In this document: positions 45,739 to 56,339 of the stretch, piece after piece
Layout of the letters: each line of letters begins with the position of its first letter
Position numbering within the stretch: the stretch's first letter is position 1
Made by a program: the position numbers and the translations under genes
The notes under the pieces: model-generated
What the model was told of the DNA's origin: nothing
What the model saw: the letters and a program-made list of their open reading frames with translations, nothing else
Databases searched by the model: none
Source: Polyangiaceae bacterium
GTDB taxonomy: Bacteria; Myxococcota_A; Polyangia; Polyangiales; Polyangiaceae
DNA length: 64,000 nucleotides
Assembly: GCA_025937895.1 (NCBI GenBank)
Contig: JAICQL010000006.1
Location: 1-64,000 of the forward strand
Reading direction: 5' to 3'

Positions 45739-48700
45739 GCTCGGGCTGCACGTCCGCTCGCGCTGGTGCCCCGAAACCGCCACCGCCGGGGGTCTCGATG
45801 CGCAACACGTCGCCCGGGCGCACGTCAAACTGGGCTCGGCCGGGCAAGCGCTGACCGTTGAGCAGGTTGTTTCCGGCTTCACCCGAGTGCCCGCCGCGCA
45901 GCCCGAAGGCGAGCGTGGTGCGCCGCTCGGACAGGATCGCGGCGGCCAGCGGCGCCAAAAACTCCAGCTCGCGGATAAGGCCATCCCCGCCGCGAAAGCG
46001 CCCGTTACCGCCCGAGCCGCGGCGCACCGAGAACTCGCGCACCCGCACCGGGTAGCGCGCCTCCAGCACCTCCACGTCGGTGATGCGCGTGTTCGTCATG
46101 TGCGTGTGGACCGCGGAGGCACCATCGAAGCTGGGCCCCGCGCCGGCGCCGCCCGCGAGGGTCTCGTAGTAGCCGAGGCGGTCGTTGCCGAAGGTGAGAT
46201 TGTTCATCGTGCCCTGGCTGGCGGCCAGCTTACCCAGAGCACCCAGCAGCACGTCCACGACTCGCTGCGAGGTCTCGACGTTGCCCGCGGCCACGGCGCG
46301 CTGGGGGCCTGGCGCCAGCACACTGCGCTCGGGCACGCGCAGGCGTACTGGGCGCAGACAGCCGCTGTTGAGCGGCATGCCCCGCGGGATCAGGCAGCGC
46401 AACACGTACAGGATGGCCGAGAGCGTGACGGCACGCGGGGTGTTCAGGTTGCCTGCGTGCTCGCCGGAGGTGCCTTCAAAATCGACGTGCAGCTCACCCC
46501 CCGTGGCGCACACGGCCACCGTCAGGCGCGTTCCATCATCCAGGCGATCCGAGCAGCGCTGGACGCCGTGCGGCAGCGAGCGCAGCAAGCTCCTGACCTG
46601 CTGCTCGGCATAGTCGAGGATGAAGCCCATGTAGCGCTCGACAAACTCAGCGCCGAGCTCCTGCGTCAGCGCAGAGAGCAGCTCGACCCCCCGCTGATTG
46701 GCGGCGATCTGCGCCTCCAGGTCCGCCAGATTGTCGCCCGGCATGCGTGCAGGGTGGGGGCCGGAGCGCAACACGGCCAGCACCGCCTCGCGCTCAAAGC
46801 GACCCGCCGAGACGATCCGCTCGCCACGGAACACCACGCCTTCGTCGGCGAGGGTGCGTGAGTTGGCGGGCATCGAGCCCGGGCTGCAGCCACCCACGTC
46901 GGCGTGATGGCCGCGACTGGCCACATAGAACTGCAGCCTGCCGTCAGCGCCATGCACGGGGGTGACCACGGTGATGTCGGGCAGGTGAGAGCCACCGTGC
47001 GCGGGATCGTTGATCACGAACACATCGCCCCGAGCTGCCGTGGGGTGGCGCGCGTGAACGGCGGCCACCGATTCACCCATCGCACCCAGGTGGACGGGGA
47101 TGTGCGGAGCGTTGGCGATCAGCTGTGCGCCGCGATCGAAGATCGCGCAGGAGAAATCGAGGCGCTCGCGGATGTTCGTGCTGAGGGCGGTGCGGCGCAG
47201 CACCTCACCCATTTGCTGTGCGATGGACATGAAGCGATTGCCCATCAGCTCGAGCTGTACGGCATCGGCTGCGTCCGGCAAGCTGGTGGCGGCCACGCTG
47301 GCCGTGGTGGTTGCAGTGGACCTCGGCGCTCGCGCGTCGCAGGTCACGCGCAAGACCCCGCCGGCACCGGCGGTCAGCGCGTAACCTGGCTCGATGACGA
47401 TGCTACCGGTGGCTTCCAGCACAAGCGCTGGACCTGGGATGTGATGACCTGGCCGCAGCTGGCTGCGCAAGAACACCGGTGCATCGAGGGGCGCGGCCTC
47501 CATGGCGCTCCAGAACCGGGCTCGCCGTTGCGGCTCCGGCGCGCCGCGTGCCTCTGAGTCAGGCACCGGGCTGGCAGCGAGCGCGGGCGCTGCCGAGCTG
47601 GCCTCCACCCGCAGCTGCAACGCCAGCACGGGGTGGTCCGGACGCCGGTAGCCGAACCAGCGCTCGTGTTGTTGTTCGAAGGCCTCGCGCAGCGCCTCGG
47701 CCGAGGCGAGCTCGAGGGTGAGCACTGTCTCGCTGCCGGCGTAGCTCAGGTCGAGCGAGCGCCGCACCTGGGCTCGCGCGCTGTCGACCCCGTCGGCCTG
47801 CAGGGCCTGCAGCGCCTCGCGCTCGAGCGCGCGCACAGGCTCCTGCAGCTGCTCGAGCAGCTCCGCCGACAGGGGCCGCCGGCCTGCATCCGCCTGGCCG
47901 TGACGCGTGATCGGCGCCAGCCCCATCCCGTACGCGGAGAGCACGCCGGCGAGGGGATGGAACAGGAGCGTCTCGATGCCGAGCAGCTCGGCCACGGCAC
48001 AGGCGTGCTGCCCGCCGGCGCCTCCGAACACGACGAGCGCGTGATCTCGCACGTCGTAGCCGCGGGCCACGGACACGCGGGCGATGGCCTCCGCCATGTT
48101 GGCGTTGGCGATGCACAGCATGCCTCGAGCGATCTGCTCCGCCGTCCAGGTTTGTCCGGTGCTGGCGGGCCGCTGCTGCAGCGCCTCGAGCGCGCGCTCG
48201 ACTCGCGCCGGGTGGAGCTGCAGCGGGAAGAGGTCGGGCTGCAGCCGTCCCAGCACCAGGTTCAGGTCGGTGACGGTGAGCTCCGTGGCGTCCGGGTGAC
48301 CATAGCAGAGCGGACCCGGCAGCGCGCCCGCGCTCTCCGGCCCCACCTGGAAGCGGCTGCCGTCGAAGCGGCAGATCGAGCCACCGCCCGCCGCCACCGT
48401 GTGGATGTCGAGCATCGGCGCCAGCACCTTCAGGCCCGCGATGCCCCGCTCGTACACGCGCTCGTATTCCCCCGCATAGCGCGCGACGTCCGTGGACGTG
48501 CCACCCATGTCGAAGCTGATCGCGCGCTTCAACCCGGCTCGTTGCACCACCTGGGCGGCGGCCACGACGCCTCCCGCGGGCCCGGAGAGGAAGGAGTGTT
48601 GCGCTCGGAACCCACGCGGCAGGGTCAAGCCACCGCTCGATTGCATCAGCCACAGCCTGCAGCCCGGCAGCTCGCGCTGCAGGCTGGCCAGGTACTCCAC

Positions 48701-49330
48701 GAGCAGTGGCGTCAGGTAGGCGTCCAGCACGCTCGTGGACGCCCTGCCGAGCAGGCCAATTTGCGGCGCCACCTCGTGCGAGAGCGCGACGTGGGCGAAA
48801 CCCGCTGCCTGCGCCAGCTCGCGGAGCTCCAGCTCCAGAAAGCTGGCAGCATAGGCGTGCAGCACCACGACCGCGAGGCTCTCGATGCCGCTCGCGCGCA
48901 GCAGCGCAAGCCGTGCGCTCAGCCGTTCGCGCGGCTCGCGGGCGAGCACCGTGCCGTCGGGGGCCGCGCGCGTGTCGAGCTCGATCACCTGCTCGTACAG
49001 GCGCTCCGGAGGCGGAATGTTCAGCTCGAACAGCTGCGGTCGGGTCTGGTCCCCGATCTCGAGCAGATCGCGGAACCCGCGCGTGATCAGCAGCGCGGAG
49101 CGCACGCCGCGGCGCTCCAGGAGCGCGTTGGTGGCCAGCGTGGTGCCCATCCGCACCTCGCTGGGCGGGATCGGGTCAGCCTCGCTCAGCCCCAGCAGCT
49201 GCCGGATGCCGACGAGCGGAGCGCGGTCGCTGGAGAGCACCTTGGTGACCTCCAGCTGTCCGCTCTCGCGATCGTGCAGGATGCAGTCGGTGAACGTGCC
49301 ACCACGGTCCACCCAGAACGCGTAGCGCAC
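45722..49330 (-). CDS. 5-oxoprolinase/hydantoinase family protein, HyuA-HyuB fusion
   Basis: Large 1202-residue cytoplasmic enzyme. The N-terminal HyuA half (about 1-660) begins [16 protein letters not shown] and has [38 protein letters not shown] and [12 protein letters not shown]. The HyuB half (about 695-1195) has [35 protein letters not shown] sequence, [16 protein letters not shown] residues near 870 and a Gly-rich end ([14 protein letters not shown]). Fused enzymes of this layout are ATP-dependent 5-oxoprolinases (5-oxo-L-proline to glutamate) or related hydantoinases; the substrate cannot be fixed. GTG start, AAGGA upstream. It follows clpA by 21 bases on the same strand. Confidence 0.9.
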   Translation of the reverse strand: MRYAFWVDRGGTFTDCILHDRESGQLEVTKVLSSDRAPLVGIRQLLGLSEADPIPPSEVRMGTTLATNALLERRGVRSALLITRGFRDLLEIGDQTRPQLFELNIPPPERLYEQVIELDTRAAPDGTVLAREPRERLSARLALLRASGIESLAVVVLHAYAASFLELELRELAQAAGFAHVALSHEVAPQIGLLGRASTSVLDAYLTPLLVEYLASLQRELPGCRLWLMQSSGGLTLPRGFRAQHSFLSGPAGGVVAAAQVVQRAGLKRAISFDMGGTSTDVARYAGEYERVYERGIAGLKVLAPMLDIHTVAAGGGSICRFDGSRFQVGPESAGALPGPLCYGHPDATELTVTDLNLVLGRLQPDLFPLQLHPARVERALEALQQRPASTGQTWTAEQIARGMLCIANANMAEAIARVSVARGYDVRDHALVVFGGAGGQHACAVAELLGIETLLFHPLAGVLSAYGMGLAPITRHGQADAGRRPLSAELLEQLQEPVRALEREALQALQADGVDSARAQVRRSLDLSYAGSETVLTLELASAEALREAFEQQHERWFGYRRPDHPVLALQLRVEASSAAPALAASPVPDSEARGAPEPQRRARFWSAMEAAPLDAPVFLRSQLRPGHHIPGPALVLEATGSIVIEPGYALTAGAGGVLRVTCDARAPRSTATTTASVAATSLPDAADAVQLELMGNRFMSIAQQMGEVLRRTALSTNIRERLDFSCAIFDRGAQLIANAPHIPVHLGAMGESVAAVHARHPTAARGDVFVINDPAHGGSHLPDITVVTPVHGADGRLQFYVASRGHHADVGGCSPGSMPANSRTLADEGVVFRGERIVSAGRFEREAVLAVLRSGPHPARMPGDNLADLEAQIAANQRGVELLSALTQELGAEFVERYMGFILDYAEQQVRSLLRSLPHGVQRCSDRLDDGTRLTVAVCATGGELHVDFEGTSGEHAGNLNTPRAVTLSAILYVLRCLIPRGMPLNSGCLRPVRLRVPERSVLAPGPQRAVAAGNVETSQRVVDVLLGALGKLAASQGTMNNLTFGNDRLGYYETLAGGAGAGPSFDGASAVHTHMTNTRITDVEVLEARYPVRVREFSVRRGSGGNGRFRGGDGLIRELEFLAPLAAAILSERRTTLAFGLRGGHSGEAGNNLLNGQRLPGRAQFDVRPGDVLRIETPGGGGFGAPARADVQPELSSAT

Positions 49331-49351
49331 GGGGTCCTTCGACTCGGGCTC

Positions 49352-51754
49352 TCAGTTGGGACGCGAGCGTGGATCGGATGGAGCCTCGCCACCCACCGGC
49401 TCCGCCGCCCTGGTGGGGTCGACGCTGGCGACGGGCACCGGCAGGCGGCTCTCCGTGGAGAAGTGGAAGATGATGGGGGAGGGCGCGTCGTCCTCCAGCT
49501 TGCCCGCGTTCTCCACGGCTTCCGGTGCGACATCGACCTGCACGTGCCCGCCGTTCGACAGCTTGCCGAACAGCAGCTCGTCACCCAGCGGCCGCTTGAT
49601 GCGCTCCTGCACCAGGCGCGCCAGCGGCCGTGCGCCGTTGTCGCGATCGTAGCCGATGATCGCCAGGTACTTGCGGGCGTTGTCGCTGAGCTCGATGCTC
49701 ACCTCGCGCTCGCGCAGCTGGCTGGCCAGCTCCTTCAGCGACTTGTCCACGATGTTCAGCATCGTGTCCGGGCTCAATGGATCGAAGCGAATGCGTGCGT
49801 CGAGCCGGTTGCGGAATTCGGGGCTGAACGTGTTCTTGAAGGCGCGATCGTCGTCACCACGCTGATCACGCTGGCCGAAGCCGACACGCACGCGCGCCAG
49901 ATCCTGCGCGCCCACGTTGCTGGTCATGATCAACACGACGTGCCGGAAGTCGGAGCGCTTGCCGTTGTTGTCGGTGAGCGAGCCATGGTCCATCACCTGC
50001 AACAGCACGTTGAACACGTCGGGGTGGGCCTTCTCGATCTCGTCCAGCAGCAGCACGGCATGCGGCGTCTTGGCGATGGCCTCGGTGAGCAGGCCGCCGC
50101 GGTCGTAGCCCACGTAGCCGGGCGGAGCCCCGATCAGGCGGGAGACGGTGTGGCGCTCCATATATTCGCTCATGTCGAAGCGGATCAGCTCGATGCCCAT
50201 CGTAAGCGCCAGCTGGCGCGCCACCTCGGTCTTGCCGACCCCTGTGGGGCCGGTGAAGAGGTAGGAGCCGATCGGCTTGTCCGGCGGCCGCAGGCCCGCG
50301 CGCGACAGCTTGATGGCGGACGAGAGCTCAGCGATGGCGCGATCCTGCCCGAACACGACGCGCTTCAGATCGCTGTCCAGATCGCGCAGCGCCTTCTTGT
50401 CGCTGGAGCTGACCTGGCGGGAGGGGATCTGTGCCATGCGCGCCACGACGGTCTCCACCCGGTCCACCGTGACGGCGGACCCGCCGTCGCCAGCGAGCTT
50501 CGTGTCGGCGCCGGACTCGTCGAGCAGATCGATGGCCTTGTCGGGCATCTTGCGGTCGTGCAAGTGGCGCTGCGCGAGGGTGGCGGTGACCTGTAGCACC
50601 TCATCGCTGTAGGTGACGCCGTGGAACTCCTCGTAGCGGGAGCGCAGGCCGCGCAGGATCAGCACGCTCTCGTCGAGGCTCGGCTCCAGCACCTCCACCT
50701 TCTGAAAGCGGCGCGCGAAGGCACGGTCGCGCTCCAGGTGGCTGCGATACTCCTCAAAAGTAGTGGCGCCGATGCAGCGAAGCTTGCCGCTGGAGAGCGC
50801 CGGCTTGAGCAGGTTGGAGGCGTCCACCGTGCCGCCGCTGGCCGCGCCCGCGCCGATCACCGTGTGCATCTCATCGATGAACAAGATGTTGTGCTCGTCG
50901 CGTTGCAGCGCGCGAATTACCGCCTTCATGCGGTTCTCGAAATCGCCGCGATACTTGGTGCCAGCCAGCAGCGCGCCGATGTCCAGCGCGTAGACGGTGG
51001 CCTTGCGCAGCGGCTCCGGCACCTCGCTGTTCACGATGCGCTGGGCCAGGCCCTCCGCGATCGCCGTCTTGCCCACGCCCGCGTCGCCAACCAGCAAGGG
51101 GTTGTTCTTGCGGCGGCGGCTGAGCACCTGGATCACGCGCTTGATCTCGGCGTCACGCCCGACGAGCGGATCGATCTCACCGCTGCGAGCGCGCGCGTTG
51201 AGGTTGTTGGCGAAGCGCTCGAGCGGATCGCCTTCCTTCTCGGAGCGGCCATCGCGCCCGCGCGAAGGCTCGTCGAGCGACTCCTCGAACTGCGCGTCCG
51301 AGTCCTCTTTGCTCGTGCCGTCCTTGCTCAGGCCGTGGGAGACATAGCTGACCACGTCCAGCCGGGTGACGCCGCTATCCTCCAGCGCCTGCACCGCGAA
51401 CGAGTCGGGCTCCGAGAAGATGGCGACCAGCACGTTGTAGCCCTTGAGCTCCGCCTTGCCGCTGGACTCCACGTGCACCGCGGCGCGCTGCAGCACGCGC
51501 TGAAAGCCACGAGATGGGCGGGGCGTGGCCAGCAGATCCGAGCCGGAGTTGGGGAAGTGGCTGCTGAGCAGGCGATCGAGCTCAGCCTTCAGCTTGACGG
51601 TGTTGCTGCCCGACTTGGCCAGTACCCGGCTCGTCTCCTCGTCCATCAACAGGGCGTAGAGGAGGTGCTCGACTCCGACGATATCGTGCCCCCTGCGCTG
51701 GGCCTCGGTGGCCGCCACTGAACAGGCAATTTCAACTTCCGGGCTGACTTTCAT
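49352..51754 (-). CDS. clpA: ATP-dependent Clp protease ATP-binding subunit ClpA
   Basis: Unfoldase of 800 residues that feeds ClpP. N-terminal Clp repeat domain (1-145, [19 protein letters not shown]), then NBD1 with Walker [14 protein letters not shown] and the pore segment [12 protein letters not shown], and NBD2 with [33 protein letters not shown] and [21 protein letters not shown] segment before the last helix corresponds to the ClpP-binding loop (IGL/IGF type). No ClpB-type middle domain is present, so ClpA fits better than ClpB or ClpC. The C-terminus has about 50 extra residues. clpS lies upstream (175 bases), same strand. Confidence 0.95.
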   Translation of the reverse strand: MKVSPEVEIACSVAATEAQRRGHDIVGVEHLLYALLMDEETSRVLAKSGSNTVKLKAELDRLLSSHFPNSGSDLLATPRPSRGFQRVLQRAAVHVESSGKAELKGYNVLVAIFSEPDSFAVQALEDSGVTRLDVVSYVSHGLSKDGTSKEDSDAQFEESLDEPSRGRDGRSEKEGDPLERFANNLNARARSGEIDPLVGRDAEIKRVIQVLSRRRKNNPLLVGDAGVGKTAIAEGLAQRIVNSEVPEPLRKATVYALDIGALLAGTKYRGDFENRMKAVIRALQRDEHNILFIDEMHTVIGAGAASGGTVDASNLLKPALSSGKLRCIGATTFEEYRSHLERDRAFARRFQKVEVLEPSLDESVLILRGLRSRYEEFHGVTYSDEVLQVTATLAQRHLHDRKMPDKAIDLLDESGADTKLAGDGGSAVTVDRVETVVARMAQIPSRQVSSSDKKALRDLDSDLKRVVFGQDRAIAELSSAIKLSRAGLRPPDKPIGSYLFTGPTGVGKTEVARQLALTMGIELIRFDMSEYMERHTVSRLIGAPPGYVGYDRGGLLTEAIAKTPHAVLLLDEIEKAHPDVFNVLLQVMDHGSLTDNNGKRSDFRHVVLIMTSNVGAQDLARVRVGFGQRDQRGDDDRAFKNTFSPEFRNRLDARIRFDPLSPDTMLNIVDKSLKELASQLREREVSIELSDNARKYLAIIGYDRDNGARPLARLVQERIKRPLGDELLFGKLSNGGHVQVDVAPEAVENAGKLEDDAPSPIIFHFSTESRLPVPVASVDPTRAAEPVGGEAPSDPRSRPN

Positions 51755-51929
51755 CGATCACACCTTCGTTCCCAGGAACCAGCCGCTGGCAAGGACGGCC
51801 AGCAAGGGCCGCGAGTAGAAGCGGCCAGCATTCGAACGTGGCCGCAGGATGCGACCCGCATCAGGATGTGGACCGCAAATGTAAGGCTGGCCAGTGAAGG
51901 TTTGGCCGTGAGAGCTGCACGAGTCGTTT

Positions 51930-52280
51930 TCAGTCCTCCTCCGGCCCATCCCCACCTTCTGGCTCGGCGGTACATCGGAGCGGATGGCCATGCTGCTTGG
52001 CAAAGTCCATCACTTGCTCGGCCTTGGTTTCCGCCACGTCCCGGGGAAACACATCCACCACGCCGTACCCCTTGTGGTGCACGTGCAGCATGATGTGTCG
52101 CGCCTGGGTGATATCCTTCTGGAAGAAGCGCATCAGCACCTCGACCACGAATTCCATCGTAGTGTAGTCGTCATTGTGCAGCACGACCTGGTAGCGCCGC
52201 GGGCGCTTGCTGCGAGCTCGCTCCGCGACACGTAAGTCGTCGTCCTGCGACGGATCCTCGGGAGGGCGCCGTTCCGACAT
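51930..52280 (-). CDS. clpS: ClpS adaptor protein
   Basis: Small 116-residue N-degron adaptor for ClpAP. The core [21 protein letters not shown] with HNDDYT is the hallmark of ClpS, where the Asp-Asp pair binds the N-terminal amino group of substrates; [30 protein letters not shown] follows, matching the ClpA-contact helix and the second substrate site. The N-terminal 25 residues are charged and flexible as in other ClpS proteins, and a short acidic tail ends the product. ATG start, upstream of clpA on the same strand. Confidence 0.96.
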   Translation of the reverse strand: MSERRPPEDPSQDDDLRVAERARSKRPRRYQVVLHNDDYTTMEFVVEVLMRFFQKDITQARHIMLHVHHKGYGVVDVFPRDVAETKAEQVMDFAKQHGHPLRCTAEPEGGDGPEED

Positions 52281-52589
52281 ACCTGAGCTGCAATGTGACC
52301 ACTTTCCGAGGCGCTGTCGAGGCGCCTGCGGGGGCCTTCTTTCAGGTTGCCTCCGCGGCCAGCCCAGCCAGCGGAGCAGTGGACGCGACCCGCGGTAGCA
52401 AACGGTGCAAGCAGCGACGGCTACACCGGCGCCGCGTAGCCGAAACCAGCGTCACAGCTGTGAAACCAGCGCCGCCGTAGCTGAAACGGGCGCGCCCGCG
52501 CCGGGACCGAGCGCCGAAATGAAAACCCGCAAATGTAAACAGGGAGCGGCCGCGTTACTGCGGACGCTCCCTGCCGGGGGGGCGGCGAC
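52281..52589. other. Spacer upstream of clpS
   Basis: About 310 bases holding the clpS promoter region, a repeated GAAACCAGCG motif (around 52440-52470) and the terminator of the small basic gene that follows. No further gene is supported. Confidence 0.5.
52540..52573 (-). terminator. Terminator of the 46-residue basic ORF
   Basis: On the minus strand CAGGGAGCG-T-CCGC pairs with GCGG-C-CGCTCCCTG (9 bp, one mismatch, 4 bp), followed by TTTACATTTG. It starts 17 bases after the stop at 52590, which fits a Rho-independent terminator with a weak T tract. Confidence 0.6.
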
Positions 52590-52730
52590 TCAGGTCGCCT
52601 TTTTTGCCGAAGCCTTGGGCTCGGCCGCCTGCTGGTTCTCTGCGGCACGGCGCAGCTCCCAAGCGGCGTTCTTGCGGGCGCGACGGATGCGCTCGCGGCG
52701 GCGAGCGCGGGGATCTTGGGGGGTGGACAT
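52590..52730 (-). CDS. Small basic protein, 46 residues
   Basis: An ATG-started frame on the minus strand encodes MSTPQDPRARRRERIRRARK, then NAAWELRRAAENQQ and a tail of Ala/Lys (AEPKASAKKAT). It is strongly basic, probably helical in its middle part and ends at TGA 52592-52590. A hairpin terminator directly follows, which supports it as a real gene. No clear ribosome site was seen upstream. Nucleic-acid binding is plausible from charge alone; no family is recognised. Too short for most gene finders. Confidence 0.55.
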   Translation of the reverse strand: MSTPQDPRARRRERIRRARKNAAWELRRAAENQQAAEPKASAKKAT

Positions 52731-52827
52731 GGCGTGGCTTGGTAGTCCATTCCCTGCGGCTTGTCGCCGGAAAATGACGACCGGCCAGAGGCCCGCCGCG
52801 TACGGCTGGCGCCCAGACCCGGCGGCG

Positions 52828-53274
52828 TCAGGAAGCCGGCAAGTGTCGATCGAGCATCTGACCGAGCCGGGGCCCCGCTGCCGCCACGTGCTTGACCGCG
52901 CTCGGGCGCAGCTTGTTGTACGTGCTGCTGATCACGGGCTTGGTCGTGCGGGCCACCCGGGCATCCGTGATGGCCAGCAGCCTGTCGGCTGCACGTTCGG
53001 CGTTGGCCGTGAGATGCTTGCCGGGGGGCACGCCGCGCTGCTTCGCCTCTTCCACCAGCGGCTCCAGGGCATCCAGGAAGTCATCCAGGAGATTGTCCAC
53101 GACCTCGGGAATGAACCCGGGCTTGATGCCCTTGACCACGGTATAGGCCCCTTTGATGGCCAGCCCGCTGAGGCCGCCCTTGTCGGACACTTCTTGATCC
53201 AATACCTGGCAGGCGTCGGTGATGAGGCGCTGCCGTGCCTCTCCCTCGCCCAGGCGCTCCCGCAAGCTCGTCAC
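52828..53274 (-). CDS. Conserved hypothetical protein, DUF6918-like
   Basis: Helical 148-residue soluble protein with the pattern I recall from the DUF6918 family: LRERLGEGEARQRLITDACQ, EVSDKGGLSGLAIKGAY, VVKGIKPGFIPEVVDNLLDDF, then DRLLAITDARVARTTKPVI and KLRPSAVKHVAAAGPRLG near the end. The function of the family is not known to me. GTG 53274 is the start since an AGAGGAGAG lies six to seven bases upstream and the family N-terminus follows at once; an in-frame extension to 53430 has neither. It stands between the small basic ORF and the divergent sigma-54 regulator. Confidence 0.8.
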   Translation of the reverse strand: MTSLRERLGEGEARQRLITDACQVLDQEVSDKGGLSGLAIKGAYTVVKGIKPGFIPEVVDNLLDDFLDALEPLVEEAKQRGVPPGKHLTANAERAADRLLAITDARVARTTKPVISSTYNKLRPSAVKHVAAAGPRLGQMLDRHLPAS

Positions 53275-53598
53275 GTGCTCTCCTCTGTTCAGTGTTCGTC
53301 TTCGATGCAGAGAAGACCTAACATTTTTCACTGCCCGGATTCGCGGTATGATGAGCTCCCGGCGCACCGGGGTGATACACCGGTCAGTCAGCTGGCAACG
53401 CCCGCAGCAGCGAGCTGGAGACCCCGGCAAGTCGCGCGCATCGGGCAGTGAAGTTCTCGCAGCTTCTGCGGTAGAAGGCGCGCGGCGTTGCCCGCTTTCA
53501 CCGGCGGCGCGCTCCGTGAGCTATCGAGACGAGCGCAGGATTAGCAGCGACGGTTCGGCTGGACGGCATGGTCCCCCGGGCCCGCAATTTCGAGTAAG
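53275..53598. other. Divergent spacer with candidate promoter
   Basis: About 320 bases between the DUF6918-like gene and the NtrC-type regulator. Holds an AT-rich segment (53320-53335, CATTTTTCAC) and a candidate plus-strand promoter at 53325-53352. No gene is supported. Confidence 0.5.
53325..53352 (+). promoter_or_regulatory. Candidate promoter of the NtrC-type regulator
   Basis: TTTTCA (53325-53330), 16-base spacer, TATGAT (53347-53352). The -10 matches five of six consensus bases and the -35 four of six. Confidence 0.4.
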
Positions 53599-55101
53599 AT
53601 GAACGATGAGAGGGAGACTGGCGGCAGGCTGGGGACCGCGCTGGCGCGAGGGGCAGCCCGGGTTGCTGGCACGGCCGAGCAGGGGGTGACGATGGTGGCG
53701 TTGAACCGGAATGAAGAGTCGCTGCGCATGGAGGCAGCCAGCGAAAAGGGGCGAATCCTCATCATCGATGACCAGCGCAACATGCGGGCCACCCTGGCCA
53801 TGCTGCTGCGGGGCAACGGCTACGAGGTGGAGGCCGCGGCCAACGGGCGCGAGGGGCAGGAGCTGGGCGTGGCCGGCGCCTTCGACCTGGTGCTCACGGA
53901 CCTGCGCATGGGTGAGCTGGACGGTATCGACGTGCTCCGCGCCATCAAGCAGGCGCAGCCCCTCACGGAGGTCATCGTGATGACCGCCTACGGCACGATA
54001 GAGAGCGCGGTCGAAGCGATGAAGCTGGGCGCTTTCGACTACATCCAGAAGCCGTTCAGCGAGCAGGAGCTGCTGGTTCGTACGAACAAGGCCATCGAGA
54101 CACGGCGGCTGCACGGACAGGTGCAGCTGTTCGCGCGCGAGTTCAAGGAGCGCTATCATTTCGAGAACATCGTGGGCCGCTCCCAGGCCATCCGGGACGT
54201 GTTGACCCGGGTGGTAAAGATCGCCCCGACTGATGCCACGGTGCTCATCACGGGCGAGAGCGGGACGGGCAAGGAGCTGGTGGCGCGCGCCATCCATGCC
54301 AACAGCAAGCGGGTGGACCGTCCATTTGTAACGGTCAACTGCGCCGCCATCACCGAGACGCTGCTGGAGAGCGAGCTATTTGGCCACGCCGTCGGCGCCT
54401 TTACGGGCGCGTCGCAAGCGCGGCGGGGGCTGTTCGAGGAGGCTGACGGCGGCACCTTCTTCTTTGACGAGATCGCCGAGACCAGCATGGCCTTTCAGGC
54501 CAAGCTGCTGCGCGCCATCCAGGATGGTGAGGTGCGCCGCGTGGGCGAGAACAAGACGATCAAGATCGACGTGCGCATCATGGCGGCGACCAACGTGGAT
54601 CTCACGGAGGCGGTAAAAGAGCGCCGTTTTCGCGAAGATATCTACTATCGCCTGAACGTTGCCCGGTTTGACTTGCCGCCTTTGCGCGATCGGCGCGAGG
54701 ACATCCCGCTGCTGCTGAACTTCTTCCTGGATAAATACAATCGCAAGATGGCCCGCCGCGTCCGCTTCGGCGAGGGCGTGATGGATCAGCTGGTGCAATA
54801 CAACTTCGCCGGCAACGTGCGGGAAGCGGAGAACATGGTGGAGCAGGCCGTGGCGCTCGCCACCGGTGATGTGATCTCGATCGATGACATCTTGCCGCAG
54901 GCTCCGGCACAGCGGCCCGCGGCGACGCGCAGGACCCTGGCGCACATCGTGGACGAGGCGGAGCGGGAGGCAGTGCTGGAAGCGCTGCGCGTGCACGATG
55001 GCAGTCGCGAGAAGGTGGCGGAAGCACTGGACATCAGCCCGACCACCCTGTGGCGAAAGATGACCCGCCTCGGGGTGACCTTCGACGGGCGCCAGAGCTG
55101 A
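53599..55101 (+). CDS. Sigma-54-dependent response regulator, NtrC family
   Basis: Cytoplasmic transcription activator, up to 500 residues. Receiver domain (about 50-165): RILIIDDQRNMR with the acidic pair, phospho-acceptor Asp in DLVLTDLRMGELDG, TAYG and the Lys in IQKPFSE. The AAA+ domain follows: Walker A GESGTGKELVARAIH, sigma-54 contact motif GAFTGA, Walker B GGTFFFDEIAE and the RLNVARFDLPPLRDRREDIP block. The C-terminal Fis-type helix-turn-helix is VAEALDISPTTLWRKMTRLGV. The matching kinase is not in the window. The first ATG is listed; ATG 53692, preceded by AGGGGG, is a good alternative and removes 31 residues of no known fold. Confidence 0.93.
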   Translation: MNDERETGGRLGTALARGAARVAGTAEQGVTMVALNRNEESLRMEAASEKGRILIIDDQRNMRATLAMLLRGNGYEVEAAANGREGQELGVAGAFDLVLTDLRMGELDGIDVLRAIKQAQPLTEVIVMTAYGTIESAVEAMKLGAFDYIQKPFSEQELLVRTNKAIETRRLHGQVQLFAREFKERYHFENIVGRSQAIRDVLTRVVKIAPTDATVLITGESGTGKELVARAIHANSKRVDRPFVTVNCAAITETLLESELFGHAVGAFTGASQARRGLFEEADGGTFFFDEIAETSMAFQAKLLRAIQDGEVRRVGENKTIKIDVRIMAATNVDLTEAVKERRFREDIYYRLNVARFDLPPLRDRREDIPLLLNFFLDKYNRKMARRVRFGEGVMDQLVQYNFAGNVREAENMVEQAVALATGDVISIDDILPQAPAQRPAATRRTLAHIVDEAEREAVLEALRVHDGSREKVAEALDISPTTLWRKMTRLGVTFDGRQS

Positions 55102-55116
55102 GCGCGAGCGGAAAAA

Positions 55117-55139
55117 GCGGCCTGCGCCGGGCAGGCCGC
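55117..55139 (+). terminator. Hairpin after the NtrC-type regulator
   Basis: GCGGCCTGC (55117-55125) pairs with GCAGGCCGC (55131-55139), 15 bases after the stop. No T tract follows, so its role as a terminator is likely but not certain. Confidence 0.5.
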
Positions 55140-55242
55140 GGTCTCTCGTGTGGCCTCCGGAGGCCGCGCCGGGCCTGCAAGCCCTGGTTCGCCGCGTTAA
55201 ATACCGATCGCTTCAGTAGGGGCGCGCTGCTAGAGGGCGGCC

Positions 55243-56337
55243 GTGCGCACAGACCTGCTCGACTATCCGCTACCCGAACATGCCATCGCGCAGCACCCTG
55301 CCAGGAACAGGGAAGACGCCCGCCTGCTCGTGGTTGGTGAAGATCGCCTGGAACATCGCCGGCTGCCGGACTGGGTGGAGCTGGTGCCCGAGGGTGCGCT
55401 GGTCGTGCTCAACGACACTCGGGTCCGCCGTGCACGCCTGCTCGCCCACAAGCTGAGCGGCGGCAGGACGGAGATTCTGTTTCTGTCCGCGCGTTCGCTG
55501 GGCGCGGGCCGCTCCGAGTGGACGGTGCTCGCCCAGGCCAAGCGCCCGTTGCGTCCGGGCACGTCCCTGGAGCTGGGCGAGGCCCGCTTCACCGTGCTGG
55601 GACGCGGCGCGGGGCCGGAGCTGCGCCTGCAGGTGGAGGGCGTGGAAGACGTGGATGCGTTCATCGAGCGGCATGGCCAGATGCCGCTGCCGCCGTACAT
55701 CCGCCGTGACACCGTGGAGGCCGACGGCGAGCGCTACCAGACGGTGTTCGCTCGCCACCTGGGCTCCGCCGCAGCGCCCACGGCGGGACTGCACCTGACC
55801 CGGGCCATGCTGGAGCGGCTCGCGCAGCGGGGCGTGCGGGTCGAGAGCGTTACCCTGCACGTGGGGGCCGGGACGTTCCTGCCGGTGCGCGCGGACGATC
55901 TGGACGAGCACCCGATGCATGCCGAGCGCTTCAGCGTCAGCGCCGAGCTGGCTCGGGAGATCGTCGCGGCGCGAGCGCGGGGCGGCCCGGTGGTGGCGGT
56001 CGGCACGACGGTGGTGAGGGCCCTGGAGAGCGCCCGTGATCCCGAGCGCCCGGGCCTGATCCGGGTGGGGGAGGGCGAGACGCGCTTGTTGATTCAGCCG
56101 GGCTTCACATTCGGCGTGGTGAATGCCCTGCTCACCAACTTTCACGCCCCACGGAGCACATTGTTGGCGCTGGTCAGTGCCTTTATTGGTCTGGAGCGGT
56201 GCGTGGAGGCCTATCGGGCTGCGCTGGAGGCCGGCTACCGCTTTCTGTCCTACGGGGACGCCATGTGGCTGCCGGTGCGCGCCAGCGCCCGAGATGATAC
56301 ATGGGTGCAACAGCCCGCGCCGCGGGTGGGGAGCTGA
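55243..56337 (+). CDS. queA: S-adenosylmethionine:tRNA ribosyltransferase-isomerase QueA
   Basis: Enzyme of queuosine synthesis (364 residues) that builds epoxyqueuosine on tRNA from preQ1-tRNA and SAM. Family blocks: DYPLPEHAIAQHPARNREDARLLV, LVVLNDTRVRRARLLAHK, LPPYIRR and the signature AAPTAGLHLTRAMLERL, HVGAGTFLPVRADDLDEHPMHAE and VVAVGTTVVRALE. GTG 55243 is the only start that keeps the N-terminal block. The tgt gene begins two bases after the stop. Both act in the same pathway, so they probably share a transcript. Confidence 0.96.
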   Translation: MRTDLLDYPLPEHAIAQHPARNREDARLLVVGEDRLEHRRLPDWVELVPEGALVVLNDTRVRRARLLAHKLSGGRTEILFLSARSLGAGRSEWTVLAQAKRPLRPGTSLELGEARFTVLGRGAGPELRLQVEGVEDVDAFIERHGQMPLPPYIRRDTVEADGERYQTVFARHLGSAAAPTAGLHLTRAMLERLAQRGVRVESVTLHVGAGTFLPVRADDLDEHPMHAERFSVSAELAREIVAARARGGPVVAVGTTVVRALESARDPERPGLIRVGEGETRLLIQPGFTFGVVNALLTNFHAPRSTLLALVSAFIGLERCVEAYRAALEAGYRFLSYGDAMWLPVRASARDDTWVQQPAPRVGS

Positions 56338-56339
56338 AC

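Noticed and set aside
47633..50596. 987-codon plus-strand open frame
   Set aside because: Antisense to the oxoprolinase and clpA genes, His/Gln/Arg-rich with no family motif; a GC-codon shadow.
49352..51754. ClpB or ClpC instead of ClpA
   Set aside because: No middle coiled-coil domain between the first and second ATPase modules, and clpS lies next to it, so ClpA fits best.
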